DNA of 63,025 nt from Paenarthrobacter nitroguajacolicus (GTDB lineage Bacteria > Actinomycetota > Actinomycetes > Actinomycetales > Micrococcaceae): positions 1-63,025 of the forward strand of contig NZ_JAQPPK010000028.1 of assembly GCF_029952445.1 (NCBI RefSeq), written 5' to 3'. The notes under the pieces were generated by a model that worked only from the letters and a program-made list of their open reading frames with translations, searched no databases and was not told where the DNA came from. The translations under genes and the position numbers were made by a program. This document shows, in pieces, positions 48,791 through 56,962 of this stretch. Numbering within the stretch: the first letter of the stretch is position 1; each line of letters starts with the position of its first letter.

Positions 48791-49198
48791 GTGAAAACAC
48801 CATCCACCATGCTTCCTGATATTCCGGCTCCCCTTGAATACCCGAAGGTTCCTTCCGGAGAACCGGTCGCAACCCGGGAGCACCAGCTCACCGAGTACGA
48901 GCGCGTACACAACGATCTCGAACGATTCGATCTTGAGGACGAACTGTGGGAATTTGGTTTTGGCCTTGAGGAACCCGCGGAGTACGAGGACCGGCGTCTC
49001 GAGGACGACGGCTTCTGGGACAAGGTAAGTACACGGACAAGGCTCATGGGTTCGGAGCTGGGCATGGCAACCGCCGAATACGCCATCACCACGCTGGCAG
49101 CTGTTGGTTTGGCCGGTTTGCTGGTGGTGATCCTTCGCAGCGAGGAAGTCCGGGGCTTCCTGCTCAACGTGATCCGGACGGCCTTGTCCTTGCCATGA
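48791..49198 (+). CDS. Flp pilin-like protein (DUF4244) with long acidic N-terminal leader
   Basis: A 135-residue protein. Residues 86-135 (MGSELGMATAEYAITTLAAV...) form a class III pilin: cleavage is expected after Gly91, leaving Met at +1 and Glu96 at +5, followed by the hydrophobic assembly helix. The 90 residues before it are unusually long and acidic (EDELWEFGFGLEEPAEYEDR). GTG 48791 follows AAAGGA; a later ATG would still give a leader of over 80 residues. It should be the major subunit of the secretion fibre. Its stop overlaps the tadE start (ATGA). Confidence 0.8.
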   Translation: MKTPSTMLPDIPAPLEYPKVPSGEPVATREHQLTEYERVHNDLERFDLEDELWEFGFGLEEPAEYEDRRLEDDGFWDKVSTRTRLMGSELGMATAEYAITTLAAVGLAGLLVVILRSEEVRGFLLNVIRTALSLP

Positions 49199-49581
49199 CC
49201 AAGGTGCTGCTTGCTCGCCGGAGACGCGTTCCGGCAGTGCCCGAGGACGGCGCTGTGACCGCTGAGTTCGCTGTCGCATTGCCGGCCGTGGTGCTGCTTT
49301 TGGCTTTCCTGCTGGCAGGTGGCGCTGCCGGTATCACCCAATTGCGGCTGGAGGAGGCGGTAAGAGCCGGTGCCCGGGCTTCGGCCCGGGGTGAAACCAC
49401 TGTCTCGGTTCAGGGCACTGTCCGGCGGCTTGCGGGGGAGGGGGCCACTTCTTCGCTGACAGACGACGGCGGGTGGCTGACAGTCACCGCTTCATCACCC
49501 GTCGGTGGAGCCCTGGGTCCCTTGATTCCATGGCAGCTGACGGCCTCAGCCTCCGCCCGCGCGGAGACAGGAACATCGTGA
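49195..49581 (+). CDS. TadE family pseudopilin
   Basis: A 128-residue protein. EDGAVTAEFAVALPAVVLLLAFLLAG has the pseudopilin processing site: Gly19 before cleavage, Glu24 at +5, then one membrane helix. The rest is exported. It overlaps both the pilin gene and the next TadE-like gene, consistent with a coupled minor-pilin module of the Tad system. No prepilin peptidase gene is in the window, so processing depends on a gene elsewhere. Confidence 0.88.
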   Translation: MTKVLLARRRRVPAVPEDGAVTAEFAVALPAVVLLLAFLLAGGAAGITQLRLEEAVRAGARASARGETTVSVQGTVRRLAGEGATSSLTDDGGWLTVTASSPVGGALGPLIPWQLTASASARAETGTS

Positions 49582-49940
49582 GGAAGCGAACCATGGCTCT
49601 CGCCGCCGAGCGCGGATCAGGGTCGGTGCTTGCCCTGGCTTTGGGAGCTGTGGTGATGGCCCTCCTGCTTGCTCTGCTCCTACTTGCGCAGGCAGGGGTT
49701 TTGGCCTCCCGGGCCGCCTCTGCTGCCGACTTGGCAGCCCTTGCAGGAGCCGATGCGGCGCGCGGCCTGACCTCGGGAGAGCCGTGTGCCGTGGCCGCGG
49801 ATGTGGTTGGGCATCACAACGCAACCCTGACCTCCTGCATGGTGATCAGGGGCGAGGTGGTGGAGGTTGCCACCGAGCTGCCTTATCCCTTCAACTGGGG
49901 AGTCGCCACAGGGCATGCCCGGGCGGGACCACCTCCGTAA
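49578..49940 (+). CDS. TadE-like protein of the helicase/secretion neighbourhood
   Basis: A 120-residue protein with a short basic start, ERGSGSVLALALGAVVMALLLALLLLAQ as single membrane helix, and an exported part with three cysteines or fewer (PCAVAAD, TSCMVIRG). SAADLAALAGADAARG resembles the conserved start of Rv3654c/TadG-like proteins, which carry the putative pilin-associated DUF. Such genes are known to sit beside a DECH-box helicase in actinobacteria, exactly as here. GTG at 49578 overlaps the TadE stop; the ATG at 49593 is an alternative. Confidence 0.82.
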   Translation: MRKRTMALAAERGSGSVLALALGAVVMALLLALLLLAQAGVLASRAASAADLAALAGADAARGLTSGEPCAVAADVVGHHNATLTSCMVIRGEVVEVATELPYPFNWGVATGHARAGPPP

Positions 49941-49951
49941 CCGACAGGCGC

Positions 49952-52294
49952 CTAGACGGCGTCCTTCAGCAAGACGCCAAGGAGTGTGATGGCGGCTGCC
50001 TTGTCCAAGGGATTGTTCTTGTTGCCGCATTTGGGGGACTGGACACAGGACGGGCAGCCGGCTTCGCACTCACAGGCCTTGATGGCCTCCCGAGTGGCGG
50101 TCAGCCAGGTTTTGGCTTTCTCGAAGCCCCGCTCGGCGAACCCGGCACCTCCGGGATGTCCGTCATATACAAAGATCGTAGGGACCCCGGTATCGGCGTG
50201 CAGGGCAGTGGAAACACCGCCAATATCCCAGCGGTCACTTGATGCCACCAAGGGGAGGAGCCCGATTGCGGCATGCTCTGCTGCGTGGAGGGCACCGGGG
50301 AACTCTGCTTCCACCAACCCCGCTCCATGCAGTGATCTGTTGTCCACCACGAACCAGACGGCTTTGGTGAACAGGTCACGGGCGCCCAGATCCAACGGCT
50401 CTTCGCCGAGGATCTCATTCGAAATCAAGGCTTTGCGTTGGAAGGAAACAACTTGGGTGGTCACTTTGACGTCGCCAAAGTGCACGGTGATGTCTCCCCA
50501 TTGAACAGTGCGCGTCGTTTCAAGAACCTCGATCTGCGTCACGTCCCGGGCCGTGGTGTAGAAATCGGGGTTCACGCGGCGAACCATGACGCAATGGTCG
50601 GTCTCGTTGAGATCCTCCACCAGGTAGCTTTCGCCCTGATGGACATAGATGGCGCCCGTATGCGCCTGGTAATGCGTTTGCGGCGAGTCCATGGTTCCCA
50701 GGAGGGATCCGGTCTCGGCATCCACGATGCTGACAGGTCCGCCGCCGTCGGCCCGCAAATTCACCATCCCGGCCGCGCTTTCAGGATGGGTCCAGAACCA
50801 TCCTGCGGGCCTCTTGCGCAGGTACCCCTGGGTTACCAGCCGGTCAAGAAGTCCCTCGGCCGTGGGGCCGAAAAGATCGAGCTCAGCCGGACCAATGGGC
50901 AACTCGGCAGCGGCCGCGCACAGGTGCGGACCCAGGACATAGGGGTTGCCCGGATCAAAGACCGTGGCTTCCACCGAGACGTCGAAGATGGCCTCCGGGT
51001 GGTTCACCAAGTAAGTGTCCAAGGGGTCGTCGCTGGCAACAAAGGCAGCAATCGCGTCCTGTCCTGCCCGCCCCGCCCGGCCGATCTGTTGGAAGAGGGA
51101 TGCGCGGGTACCGGGCCACCCTGCCACCAGTACAGCATCCAGTCCAGAGATATCGATACCGAGTTCCAAGGCGGACGTGCTGGAGACTCCGAGCAATTGG
51201 CCGGACCTCAGGGCCTGCTCCAGGGCGCGCCGTTCTTCGGGCAAGTATCCGGATCTGTAGGCGGCCACCCGACCGGGCAGGCTCGGGTCCACCTCGTCCA
51301 AAAGCCTTTTGGTGATGGAGGCAATGGACTCCGCCCCTCGCCTGGACTTGATGAACGCGATGGTGCGGATCCGGGAAGAAACCAGGTTGGCCAGGATGTC
51401 GGCCGTTTCGGCGACTGCCGTCCGCCGTTGCTTGGCGCCATTCTCTCCCTTGACGTCGGTCAGCGCAGGCTCCCAGAACGCCACTGTGGTGGATCCGTGC
51501 GGAGAACAATCTTCGGACACTTCACGCACGGGAGCACCGATAAGCCTCCCAAAGGAAACGGCGGGGTCGGATGCGGTGGCGGAGGCCGCGATGAATACGG
51601 GTTCCGGAAAGGAAGTGCCCGCACCGTAGTATGCGCAAATCCGGCGCAGCCGCCTCATGAGATTTGCTACATGCGAGCCAAAGACCCCTCGGTAGCTGTG
51701 TGCTTCGTCAACGATCACGTAGCGCAACCTGCGGAAGAACCGTGCCCACCACGTGTGGTTGGGCAGGATTCCGAAGTGCAGCATGTCCGGGTTGGCCAGG
51801 ATGAAATTGGCGTGGTCACGGATCCAGCGGCGGGACGAGACGTCAGTGTCGCCGTCGTATGTTTCTGCCCGGACGGTGGGCAGCTTCAGCGCCCGGATCG
51901 CAGCGAGCTGGTCCGCAGCGAGTGCCTTGGTGGGAGAGAGATAAAGCGTGACGGCACCGTCGTCGTGAATTTTCCCCGGATCCGACAGGACCCGCAATTC
52001 GGAACGGTGTATCGCATCCAACGCCGGCAGCTGGTAGGCAAGAGACTTCCCGGAAGCTGTCCCGGTGGCGATGACCACGTGCTGGCCGCCATGGGCGATC
52101 TCAGCGGCCTGGATCTGGTGACGGTACGGTTCGTGGATGCCCAATGTTCCGTAGGCGGACACGACATCAGGATGCACCCACCCCGGCCAAGGCTCATTGA
52201 CCGCTTTGCGGGCAGGGATGGTGTGGACATGGCGAAGCTGCTCGGGGTCCTGGGTCCGGCCCAACAGGGAGATCAGCGAATTCGGTGCAGCCAC
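49952..52294 (-). CDS. DECH/DEAH-box helicase with C-terminal DUF1998 (YprA/MrfA-like)
   Basis: A 780-residue superfamily 2 helicase. Motif I is ATGTASGKS, motif II VDEAH, motif III SATAS, and the second RecA lobe ends QQIGRAGRAGQ (motif VI). The C-terminal DUF1998 region holds the cysteine cluster CECEAGCPSC-x5-CGNKNNPLDK, which should bind a metal or Fe-S cluster. This layout is that of Bacillus MrfA (YprA), a mitomycin-damage repair helicase, and Hrq1. It is convergent with the Tad block with an 11-bp gap. CAGAAT 6 nt upstream of the GTG start could be a leaderless -10 box. Confidence 0.93.
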   Translation of the reverse strand: MAAPNSLISLLGRTQDPEQLRHVHTIPARKAVNEPWPGWVHPDVVSAYGTLGIHEPYRHQIQAAEIAHGGQHVVIATGTASGKSLAYQLPALDAIHRSELRVLSDPGKIHDDGAVTLYLSPTKALAADQLAAIRALKLPTVRAETYDGDTDVSSRRWIRDHANFILANPDMLHFGILPNHTWWARFFRRLRYVIVDEAHSYRGVFGSHVANLMRRLRRICAYYGAGTSFPEPVFIAASATASDPAVSFGRLIGAPVREVSEDCSPHGSTTVAFWEPALTDVKGENGAKQRRTAVAETADILANLVSSRIRTIAFIKSRRGAESIASITKRLLDEVDPSLPGRVAAYRSGYLPEERRALEQALRSGQLLGVSSTSALELGIDISGLDAVLVAGWPGTRASLFQQIGRAGRAGQDAIAAFVASDDPLDTYLVNHPEAIFDVSVEATVFDPGNPYVLGPHLCAAAAELPIGPAELDLFGPTAEGLLDRLVTQGYLRKRPAGWFWTHPESAAGMVNLRADGGGPVSIVDAETGSLLGTMDSPQTHYQAHTGAIYVHQGESYLVEDLNETDHCVMVRRVNPDFYTTARDVTQIEVLETTRTVQWGDITVHFGDVKVTTQVVSFQRKALISNEILGEEPLDLGARDLFTKAVWFVVDNRSLHGAGLVEAEFPGALHAAEHAAIGLLPLVASSDRWDIGGVSTALHADTGVPTIFVYDGHPGGAGFAERGFEKAKTWLTATREAIKACECEAGCPSCVQSPKCGNKNNPLDKAAAITLLGVLLKDAV

Positions 52295-52378
52295 CGAATC
52301 ATTCTGTCACTGTGCGGGGACGTCGACGGCGCCAGGCCTGGAGGGCCGCCGTCGAACGCGCCCGCAAAGCGGCAACCT

Positions 52379-53074
52379 TCAGGCGCCGGAGAGGTCCGAG
52401 CCTTCGGCACCGCTGACCGACATCATGATCACGTGGCAAACCACGTCCCAGCCCAGATGGGAGTAAAGCTTTTGGCCGTCCAAGGATGCAAGGAGGAGGC
52501 CGTTTTCGACGTCGTGCGAGAAAGCCTGGGCAGCGAGAGCCTTCATGATGAAGCTGCCCAATCCGCGCCGTTGGAACTGTGGTTCAGTGACGATTTTGTC
52601 GAAGACGGCGGTACCGTCCACCACGTACACCCTGCCACTGGCGGCCACTTGTTCGCCGGAATGCACCACTGCGTGATGGACGCCGTTCGATTCGGAAGTG
52701 GCAAGTTCAAGGTCGTCGTCGGGGAGCCAGGGATCCTCGGCATCCTGGGTTTCCATGTCAACGATCATCATCGTTTGGGAAGCGGACGTCACAGTCAGGC
52801 CGTGTTGACCAGCCAGGTATTTGTACCGTTGGACGTCGTTGGTGAGGATCGTCAGGATTCGGCTCGGGGATTCCGCGGTCTTGCCCGCCAGGGCAATGAA
52901 CTCATCGTCGGAGGGATCGTGGGCGAAGTACTCCCAGTCACCGGTTTTGTCGGCGCGAAGTGCGGCAGGGAAGCGTCCCTCTTGGCGTGACTCATAGCCC
53001 CGGCAGCCGGACCAGCCGGCCACCCAGACTTCCAAGAGGTGCGCAATGTCTTCAACCAAGGCGTCTGGACTCAT
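52379..53074 (-). CDS. GNAT family N-acetyltransferase
   Basis: A 231-residue protein. The acetyl-CoA binding motif A is IVTEPQFQRRGLGSFIMKALA (Q-x-x-G-x-G/A) in the C-terminal half, and LLASLDGQKLYSHLGW is the usual motif B. The first about 100 residues have no recognised motif and form an additional N-terminal domain. The acceptor is unknown. The ATG at 53074 is preceded at 6 nt by TAGTCT, again a leaderless geometry. It is divergent from the TrhO gene. Confidence 0.85.
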   Translation of the reverse strand: MSPDALVEDIAHLLEVWVAGWSGCRGYESRQEGRFPAALRADKTGDWEYFAHDPSDDEFIALAGKTAESPSRILTILTNDVQRYKYLAGQHGLTVTSASQTMMIVDMETQDAEDPWLPDDDLELATSESNGVHHAVVHSGEQVAASGRVYVVDGTAVFDKIVTEPQFQRRGLGSFIMKALAAQAFSHDVENGLLLASLDGQKLYSHLGWDVVCHVIMMSVSGAEGSDLSGA

Positions 53075-53080
53075 GTAGAG

Positions 53081-53086
53081 AGACTA
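53081..53086 (-). promoter_or_regulatory. -10 box (TAGTCT) of a leaderless GNAT mRNA
   Basis: On the minus strand TAGTCT, 6 nt, then ATG; no ribosome-binding site is present. Confidence 0.5.
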
Positions 53087-53200
53087 TGCCAGCGCCCCCT
53101 GAAGGAACAGAGCGATGTCAGCGGAAGGAACGTTGCTTATGGAATTGTGACTTGGCCGTCCGCCGCGCCCCGGTTTTACAGCACCAAGTACCCTTTAATA

Positions 53201-54097
53201 GTGGCTTTAAACCGAATCGTTCTCTTCTATGGCTTTACCCCGATCGCCGACCCCGACGCCGTGCGTCTGTGGCAGCGCGCCCTCTGCGAAAAACTGGGCC
53301 TCACCGGCCGGATCCTCATTTCCAAGGATGGCATCAACGCCACCGTGGGCGGCGAACTGAACAACATGAAGCAGTACGTCAAGACCACCCGGGAGTACAA
53401 GGGGTTCCACGGGATCGACTTCAAATGGTCGGACGGTGGCGCGGACGACTTCCCCCGCCTCAGCGTCAAGGTCCGCGACGAAATAGTCTCCTTTGGTGCG
53501 CCCGGCGAACTCAAGGTCGACGACAACGGTGTTGTGGGCGGCGGGAAGCACCTTCAGCCCGAGGAACTGCACGCCTTGGTGGACGCGAAAAAAGCCGGCG
53601 GTGACGACGTCGTGTTCTTTGATGGCCGCAATGCCTTCGAAGCCAAAATCGGCAAATTCAAGGACGCAATTGTTCCGGACGTGGACACCACCCACGACTT
53701 CATCAAGGAACTCGACTCCGGAAAATATGATGACCTCAAAGACAAACCGGTGGTCACATATTGCACGGGCGGAATCCGCTGTGAAGTGCTGTCCAGCCTG
53801 ATGGTCAACCGGGGCTTCAAAGAGGTCTACCAGCTCGATGGCGGCATCGTCCGGTACGGCGAAACGTTCAAGGACAAGGGCCTGTGGGAGGGCTCCCTTT
53901 ATGTGTTCGACAAGCGCATGCACGTCGAATTCAGCGAGGAAGCCAAGACCATCGGCGAGTGCGTGAGGTGCGCATCGCCCACCAACAAGTTCGAGAACTG
54001 CTCCAACCCCAGTTGCCGCACGCTGACCCTTTACTGTGCCCAGTGTGCTTCGAGTCCGGAAACACTCCGCTGCCCTGGTGGCTGCGACGCTGCCTGA
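53201..54097 (+). CDS. trhO: Rhodanese-type tRNA uridine(34) hydroxylase (TrhO/YceA family)
   Basis: A 298-residue protein: an N-terminal ferredoxin-like domain (RIVLFYGFTPIADPDAVRLW, GRILISKDGINATVGG), a rhodanese domain with active-site CTGGIRCE, and a C-terminal Cys-rich region (CVRCASPTNKFENCSNPSC, CAQCASSP, CPGGC) likely to bind zinc. E. coli TrhO makes 5-hydroxyuridine at tRNA position 34 using oxygen. GTG 53201 was chosen because VALNRIVLFYGF is the expected family start; the longer frame is upstream non-coding. It is convergent with a lipoprotein gene 8 bp away. Confidence 0.93.
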   Translation: MALNRIVLFYGFTPIADPDAVRLWQRALCEKLGLTGRILISKDGINATVGGELNNMKQYVKTTREYKGFHGIDFKWSDGGADDFPRLSVKVRDEIVSFGAPGELKVDDNGVVGGGKHLQPEELHALVDAKKAGGDDVVFFDGRNAFEAKIGKFKDAIVPDVDTTHDFIKELDSGKYDDLKDKPVVTYCTGGIRCEVLSSLMVNRGFKEVYQLDGGIVRYGETFKDKGLWEGSLYVFDKRMHVEFSEEAKTIGECVRCASPTNKFENCSNPSCRTLTLYCAQCASSPETLRCPGGCDAA

Positions 54098-54105
54098 GGG
54101 AAAGT

Positions 54106-54633
54106 TCAGAGCCTGCTCACGCGGTAGGCGAAGTTGGCATTCGCTCCCGTACCCACAGTGATGGAGAGCACTGCGTCCTTTTCCAGCTGGACCACGCTGA
54201 CCCGCGCATTTGCGCATCCCAGGGTGAGGTCAACCAGTTCAGCCTCGCCAAGTTTGACCGCAAACGCCACCCGGCGTGCACCGCGGCAGGCCAGCGTCAC
54301 CGCATACGTGCCTCCCGGCAACTGGACAGTTTGCTCGGTCCGCGACTCGCCGGCGGCCAGGTAGCCAAGGCTCGAATAGAACGACTGCCCTTGGGATTGG
54401 GGCAGGGCAGCTGTGGCCCACTCATCCAGGGCCTTTCCCGTGACGGTCTCCTCCAGGGCCGGGTCCGGCGGGAGAACCACGTTGGTCGCCGTTGAACTGG
54501 CACTGGCCTCGGGCCTGCCGCCGTCCTCGTAGGTATATTCGCAGGCACTCACGCTTCCGCACAGCACAAGGAGTCCGACGGCGGCCCTCGCCAGCCGCTG
54601 TACCGTTGCGAAGGGAGCTGCCCTGCTGCCCAT
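54106..54633 (-). CDS. Lipoprotein of unknown function (paralogue A)
   Basis: A 175-residue exported lipoprotein. The signal peptide ends in the lipobox GSVSAC, followed by a Ser/Thr/Pro-rich linker. The C-terminal half, PGGTYAVTLACRGARRVAFAV to the end, aligns with the same part of the neighbouring lipoprotein at 54707-55150 (GNYTLTMACDGGGKAYFAV), including both cysteines. No known family is recognised. TAAAGT lies 6 nt before the ATG. The two genes are 73 bp apart on the same strand, so a tandem duplication is likely. Confidence 0.8.
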   Translation of the reverse strand: MGSRAAPFATVQRLARAAVGLLVLCGSVSACEYTYEDGGRPEASASSTATNVVLPPDPALEETVTGKALDEWATAALPQSQGQSFYSSLGYLAAGESRTEQTVQLPGGTYAVTLACRGARRVAFAVKLGEAELVDLTLGCANARVSVVQLEKDAVLSITVGTGANANFAYRVSRL

Positions 54634-54639
54634 GAGCTG

Positions 54640-54645
54640 ACTTTA
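54640..54645 (-). promoter_or_regulatory. -10 box (TAAAGT) of a leaderless lipoprotein mRNA
   Basis: TAAAGT, 6 nt, then the ATG of the lipoprotein gene, in the absence of a Shine-Dalgarno. Confidence 0.45.
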
Positions 54646-54706
54646 CGCCCGTGCAGCCTCTTGCTGAAGGCCCGCCAGAGGAGGCGGGAGGGGGCCACGG
54701 GGCGGC

Positions 54707-55150
54707 TCAGTTGCCTGCGGGAACCAAGTGGTAGGCGAAGATCAGCGGGGCGTCCACACTGCTTGTCGAAATGCTGATGGGACCGCTACCGGGCACCTTG
54801 ATCTTCACCACGTCGAGGCTGCCGTTGCAGGCTGCAGCGGCGTCGGTGATCTTCTTTCCGCCGGAAGAGACGGCGAAATAGGCCTTGCCGCCGCCATCGC
54901 ACGCCATGGTCAGCGTGTAATTTCCAACCGGGACGCCGGCGGATTCCTTAACCAGCGGATCCCGGTTGAGAATCTTGCCCGAATCCTCCAGCACTGCGGT
55001 GCTGGCTGCGGGGAGGACCTTTTCCTTCCATGCAGGGACATCCGCGTCCTGGATATTGACCGGAGCCTGGCAGGCGGAGACTCCCAGCAGCGCCGCCGCG
55101 GTGATGGCAACAAGGCCGGCAAGGCGCCCTGTGGAGGAGAAGTTGAGCAT
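54707..55150 (-). CDS. Lipoprotein of unknown function (paralogue B)
   Basis: A 147-residue exported lipoprotein with lipobox GVSAC. The mature part has GVPVGNYTLTMACDGGGKAYF and AACNGSLDVVKIKV; two cysteines match those of paralogue A and may form a disulfide. The order of beta-strand-like segments suggests a small sandwich domain. No function can be given. TAGCGT 7 nt upstream of the ATG looks like a leaderless -10. It is divergent from the methyltransferase gene. Confidence 0.8.
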   Translation of the reverse strand: MLNFSSTGRLAGLVAITAAALLGVSACQAPVNIQDADVPAWKEKVLPAASTAVLEDSGKILNRDPLVKESAGVPVGNYTLTMACDGGGKAYFAVSSGGKKITDAAAACNGSLDVVKIKVPGSGPISISTSSVDAPLIFAYHLVPAGN

Positions 55151-55157
55151 GGTTCCA

Positions 55158-55163
55158 ACGCTA
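55158..55163 (-). promoter_or_regulatory. -10 box (TAGCGT) of lipoprotein paralogue B
   Basis: TAGCGT, 7 nt, ATG on the minus strand. Confidence 0.35.
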
Positions 55164-55232
55164 CCGGGTTCGGGAGCCCTGATTTGTCCACATAGGGCGA
55201 ACAGCCAAGCCGCACCGCAGGTGTGCCGCCCC

Positions 55233-55238
55233 TACACT
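55233..55238 (+). promoter_or_regulatory. -10 box (TACACT) of a leaderless methyltransferase mRNA
   Basis: TACACT, 6 nt, GTG. The same hexamer and spacing recur before the ArsR-like gene at 56963. Confidence 0.55.
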
Positions 55239-55244
55239 TGCAAG

Positions 55245-56894
55245 GTGACTGACACAGCTTCCTTGTTTACTGCCGGCAACACTGACGATGCTCCCCGCAG
55301 CGACCAGCCGGATCTCCTTTTGGCCCTCGCCGCAGATCTTCGCGGCGTTTCCTACACTGTGGACGGAGTGGCCGAACTCCTGGGAGAGTCCGCCTCGGAA
55401 GCGTTGTCCAGTGACCAGCTTGTTCCGGCCCTGTTGGCAAGTGAGCGTCGGATGGTCTCCGAAGACCCGGCTCTGCGTGCGCTGGCGGTTGTTGTCCGCC
55501 TGTGGCTGCTGGCTGTGCCGCAGACCATCGCCGATGTCGATGCAGCCCTGCCGGGAACAGGATCCCAAGGACTCGAAATTCTGGGTTTGGTCATCATTGA
55601 TGCCGGGATGGTTCGCGCCAAGGCGGACCTTCGTCCCTATGGCTGGGACGCCAACGCCGATGGCACCGGGGGAGCGGAACTTTGGGTGGCCAGCGATCTC
55701 GCAGCCCATCAGCAACCGGGAGTCTTGAGGCACGACCACGTGCTGGGGATTGGCCGTGCGTCCACGACACTCGTTCAGACCACGTCCAGGCAGCACACGG
55801 GACGTGCGCTGGATCTCGGGACCGGCTGCGGAATCCAGACCTTCCACCTCCTGCACCACTGCGAGCACGTCACGGCCACGGACATCTCCGCGCGGGCGCT
55901 TGCGTTCACCCGTTTTAACCTGCTGCTCAACGCTGCCGCGCTGGGCCTGGACCCGAGCAACCTGGAGAGCCGTGTGAGCTTGAGGCTGGGTTCATTGCTC
56001 GAGCCCGTGTCCGGGGAGGAGTTCGGCCTGGTGGTGTCCAACCCGCCGTTCGTGATTACTCCCCGTACCGGCGGTGAATTGTCGTCCGACCAGTTCACCT
56101 ATCGGGACGGCGGATTACCGGGGGACGAGATTGTGGCATCACTGGTGCGGTCCCTGGGCACGGTCCTTGAACCGGGCGGGACTGCGCAGATGCTGGGAAA
56201 CTGGGAAGTTGCTGCGGGAACTGACTGGAAGGACCGCCCGAAGGCCTGGCTGAAGGACTCCGGGTTGGATGTTTGGTTCATCCAGCGCGAGCAGGTCGGC
56301 CCTGAGCAGTACGCGGAAACCTGGTTGCAGGATGCTTCGCAGAACCGGGAAGGTGGGCAGTACAAGGACGCCTACTCCGCCTACCTCAGCGACTTCGGCT
56401 CCAGGAATGTTGAGGGAATCGGTTTTGGCATGATCTGGCTTCGCCGCCCCGGGGCCGGTAGCGGGACAGCAATCAACCGTTTCGAGGAGATCACTTACCC
56501 CATAGAGCAGCCGATCGGACCGCATCTGGGTGCCGCAGTCGAGCGTGCTGACTGGGTGTCCGCCAATCCCATCCCTGATGCCCACCTGGTAGTTGCCGAG
56601 GACGTCACCGAAGAGCGGCACCAGCGTCCCGGTGCCGCCCATCCCGGTGTCATTCTCCTGCGCCAGGGTGCCGGCCTTCGCCGGACCAACTTGCTGAGCA
56701 CTGAGCTGGCCGGCTTCGTTTCGGCCTGCGACGGACAATTGTCTGTCCGCCAGATAGTTTCGGCATTGGTGGCTCTCCTGGGCGGCGAAGACACCTTCGA
56801 CGAGGAAGCGTTCCGGGAGGGGCTTTTCCGCGAAGTCACCAATCTGGTCCTTGACGGTTTCCTGCTTCCTGATCCGGATCGGTACAGCTCTTGA
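55245..56894 (+). CDS. Class I SAM-dependent methyltransferase (NPPF motif, large actinobacterial form)
   Basis: A 549-residue protein. The central domain binds S-adenosylmethionine (RALDLGTGCGIQTF, about 187-200) and has the catalytic NPPF (266-269), the motif used by methyltransferases acting on amide or exocyclic nitrogens such as PrmC, RsmC and N6-adenine enzymes. A 165-residue N-terminal helical domain and a 200-residue C-terminal domain flank it, making it nearly twice the size of PrmC. The target (RNA base, DNA or Gln) is not known. GTG 55245 is 6 nt after TACACT. Confidence 0.87.
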   Translation: MTDTASLFTAGNTDDAPRSDQPDLLLALAADLRGVSYTVDGVAELLGESASEALSSDQLVPALLASERRMVSEDPALRALAVVVRLWLLAVPQTIADVDAALPGTGSQGLEILGLVIIDAGMVRAKADLRPYGWDANADGTGGAELWVASDLAAHQQPGVLRHDHVLGIGRASTTLVQTTSRQHTGRALDLGTGCGIQTFHLLHHCEHVTATDISARALAFTRFNLLLNAAALGLDPSNLESRVSLRLGSLLEPVSGEEFGLVVSNPPFVITPRTGGELSSDQFTYRDGGLPGDEIVASLVRSLGTVLEPGGTAQMLGNWEVAAGTDWKDRPKAWLKDSGLDVWFIQREQVGPEQYAETWLQDASQNREGGQYKDAYSAYLSDFGSRNVEGIGFGMIWLRRPGAGSGTAINRFEEITYPIEQPIGPHLGAAVERADWVSANPIPDAHLVVAEDVTEERHQRPGAAHPGVILLRQGAGLRRTNLLSTELAGFVSACDGQLSVRQIVSALVALLGGEDTFDEEAFREGLFREVTNLVLDGFLLPDPDRYSS

Positions 56895-56950
56895 ACGGCC
56901 CTGCCGCGCCTCGTTCCCCCGGGTCCGGCCCTGCAGTTAGTGACCCTGAC

Positions 56951-56956
56951 TACACT
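56951..56956 (+). promoter_or_regulatory. -10 box (TACACT) of a leaderless ArsR-like mRNA
   Basis: TACACT, 6 nt, GTG at 56963. It favours this start over a TTG at 56891. Confidence 0.55.
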
Positions 56957-56962
56957 GATGAA

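Noticed and set aside
50438..52990. 850-codon frame on the plus strand opposite the DECH helicase and GNAT genes
   Set aside because: Spans two real genes and the gap between them; low-complexity composition typical of antisense translation.
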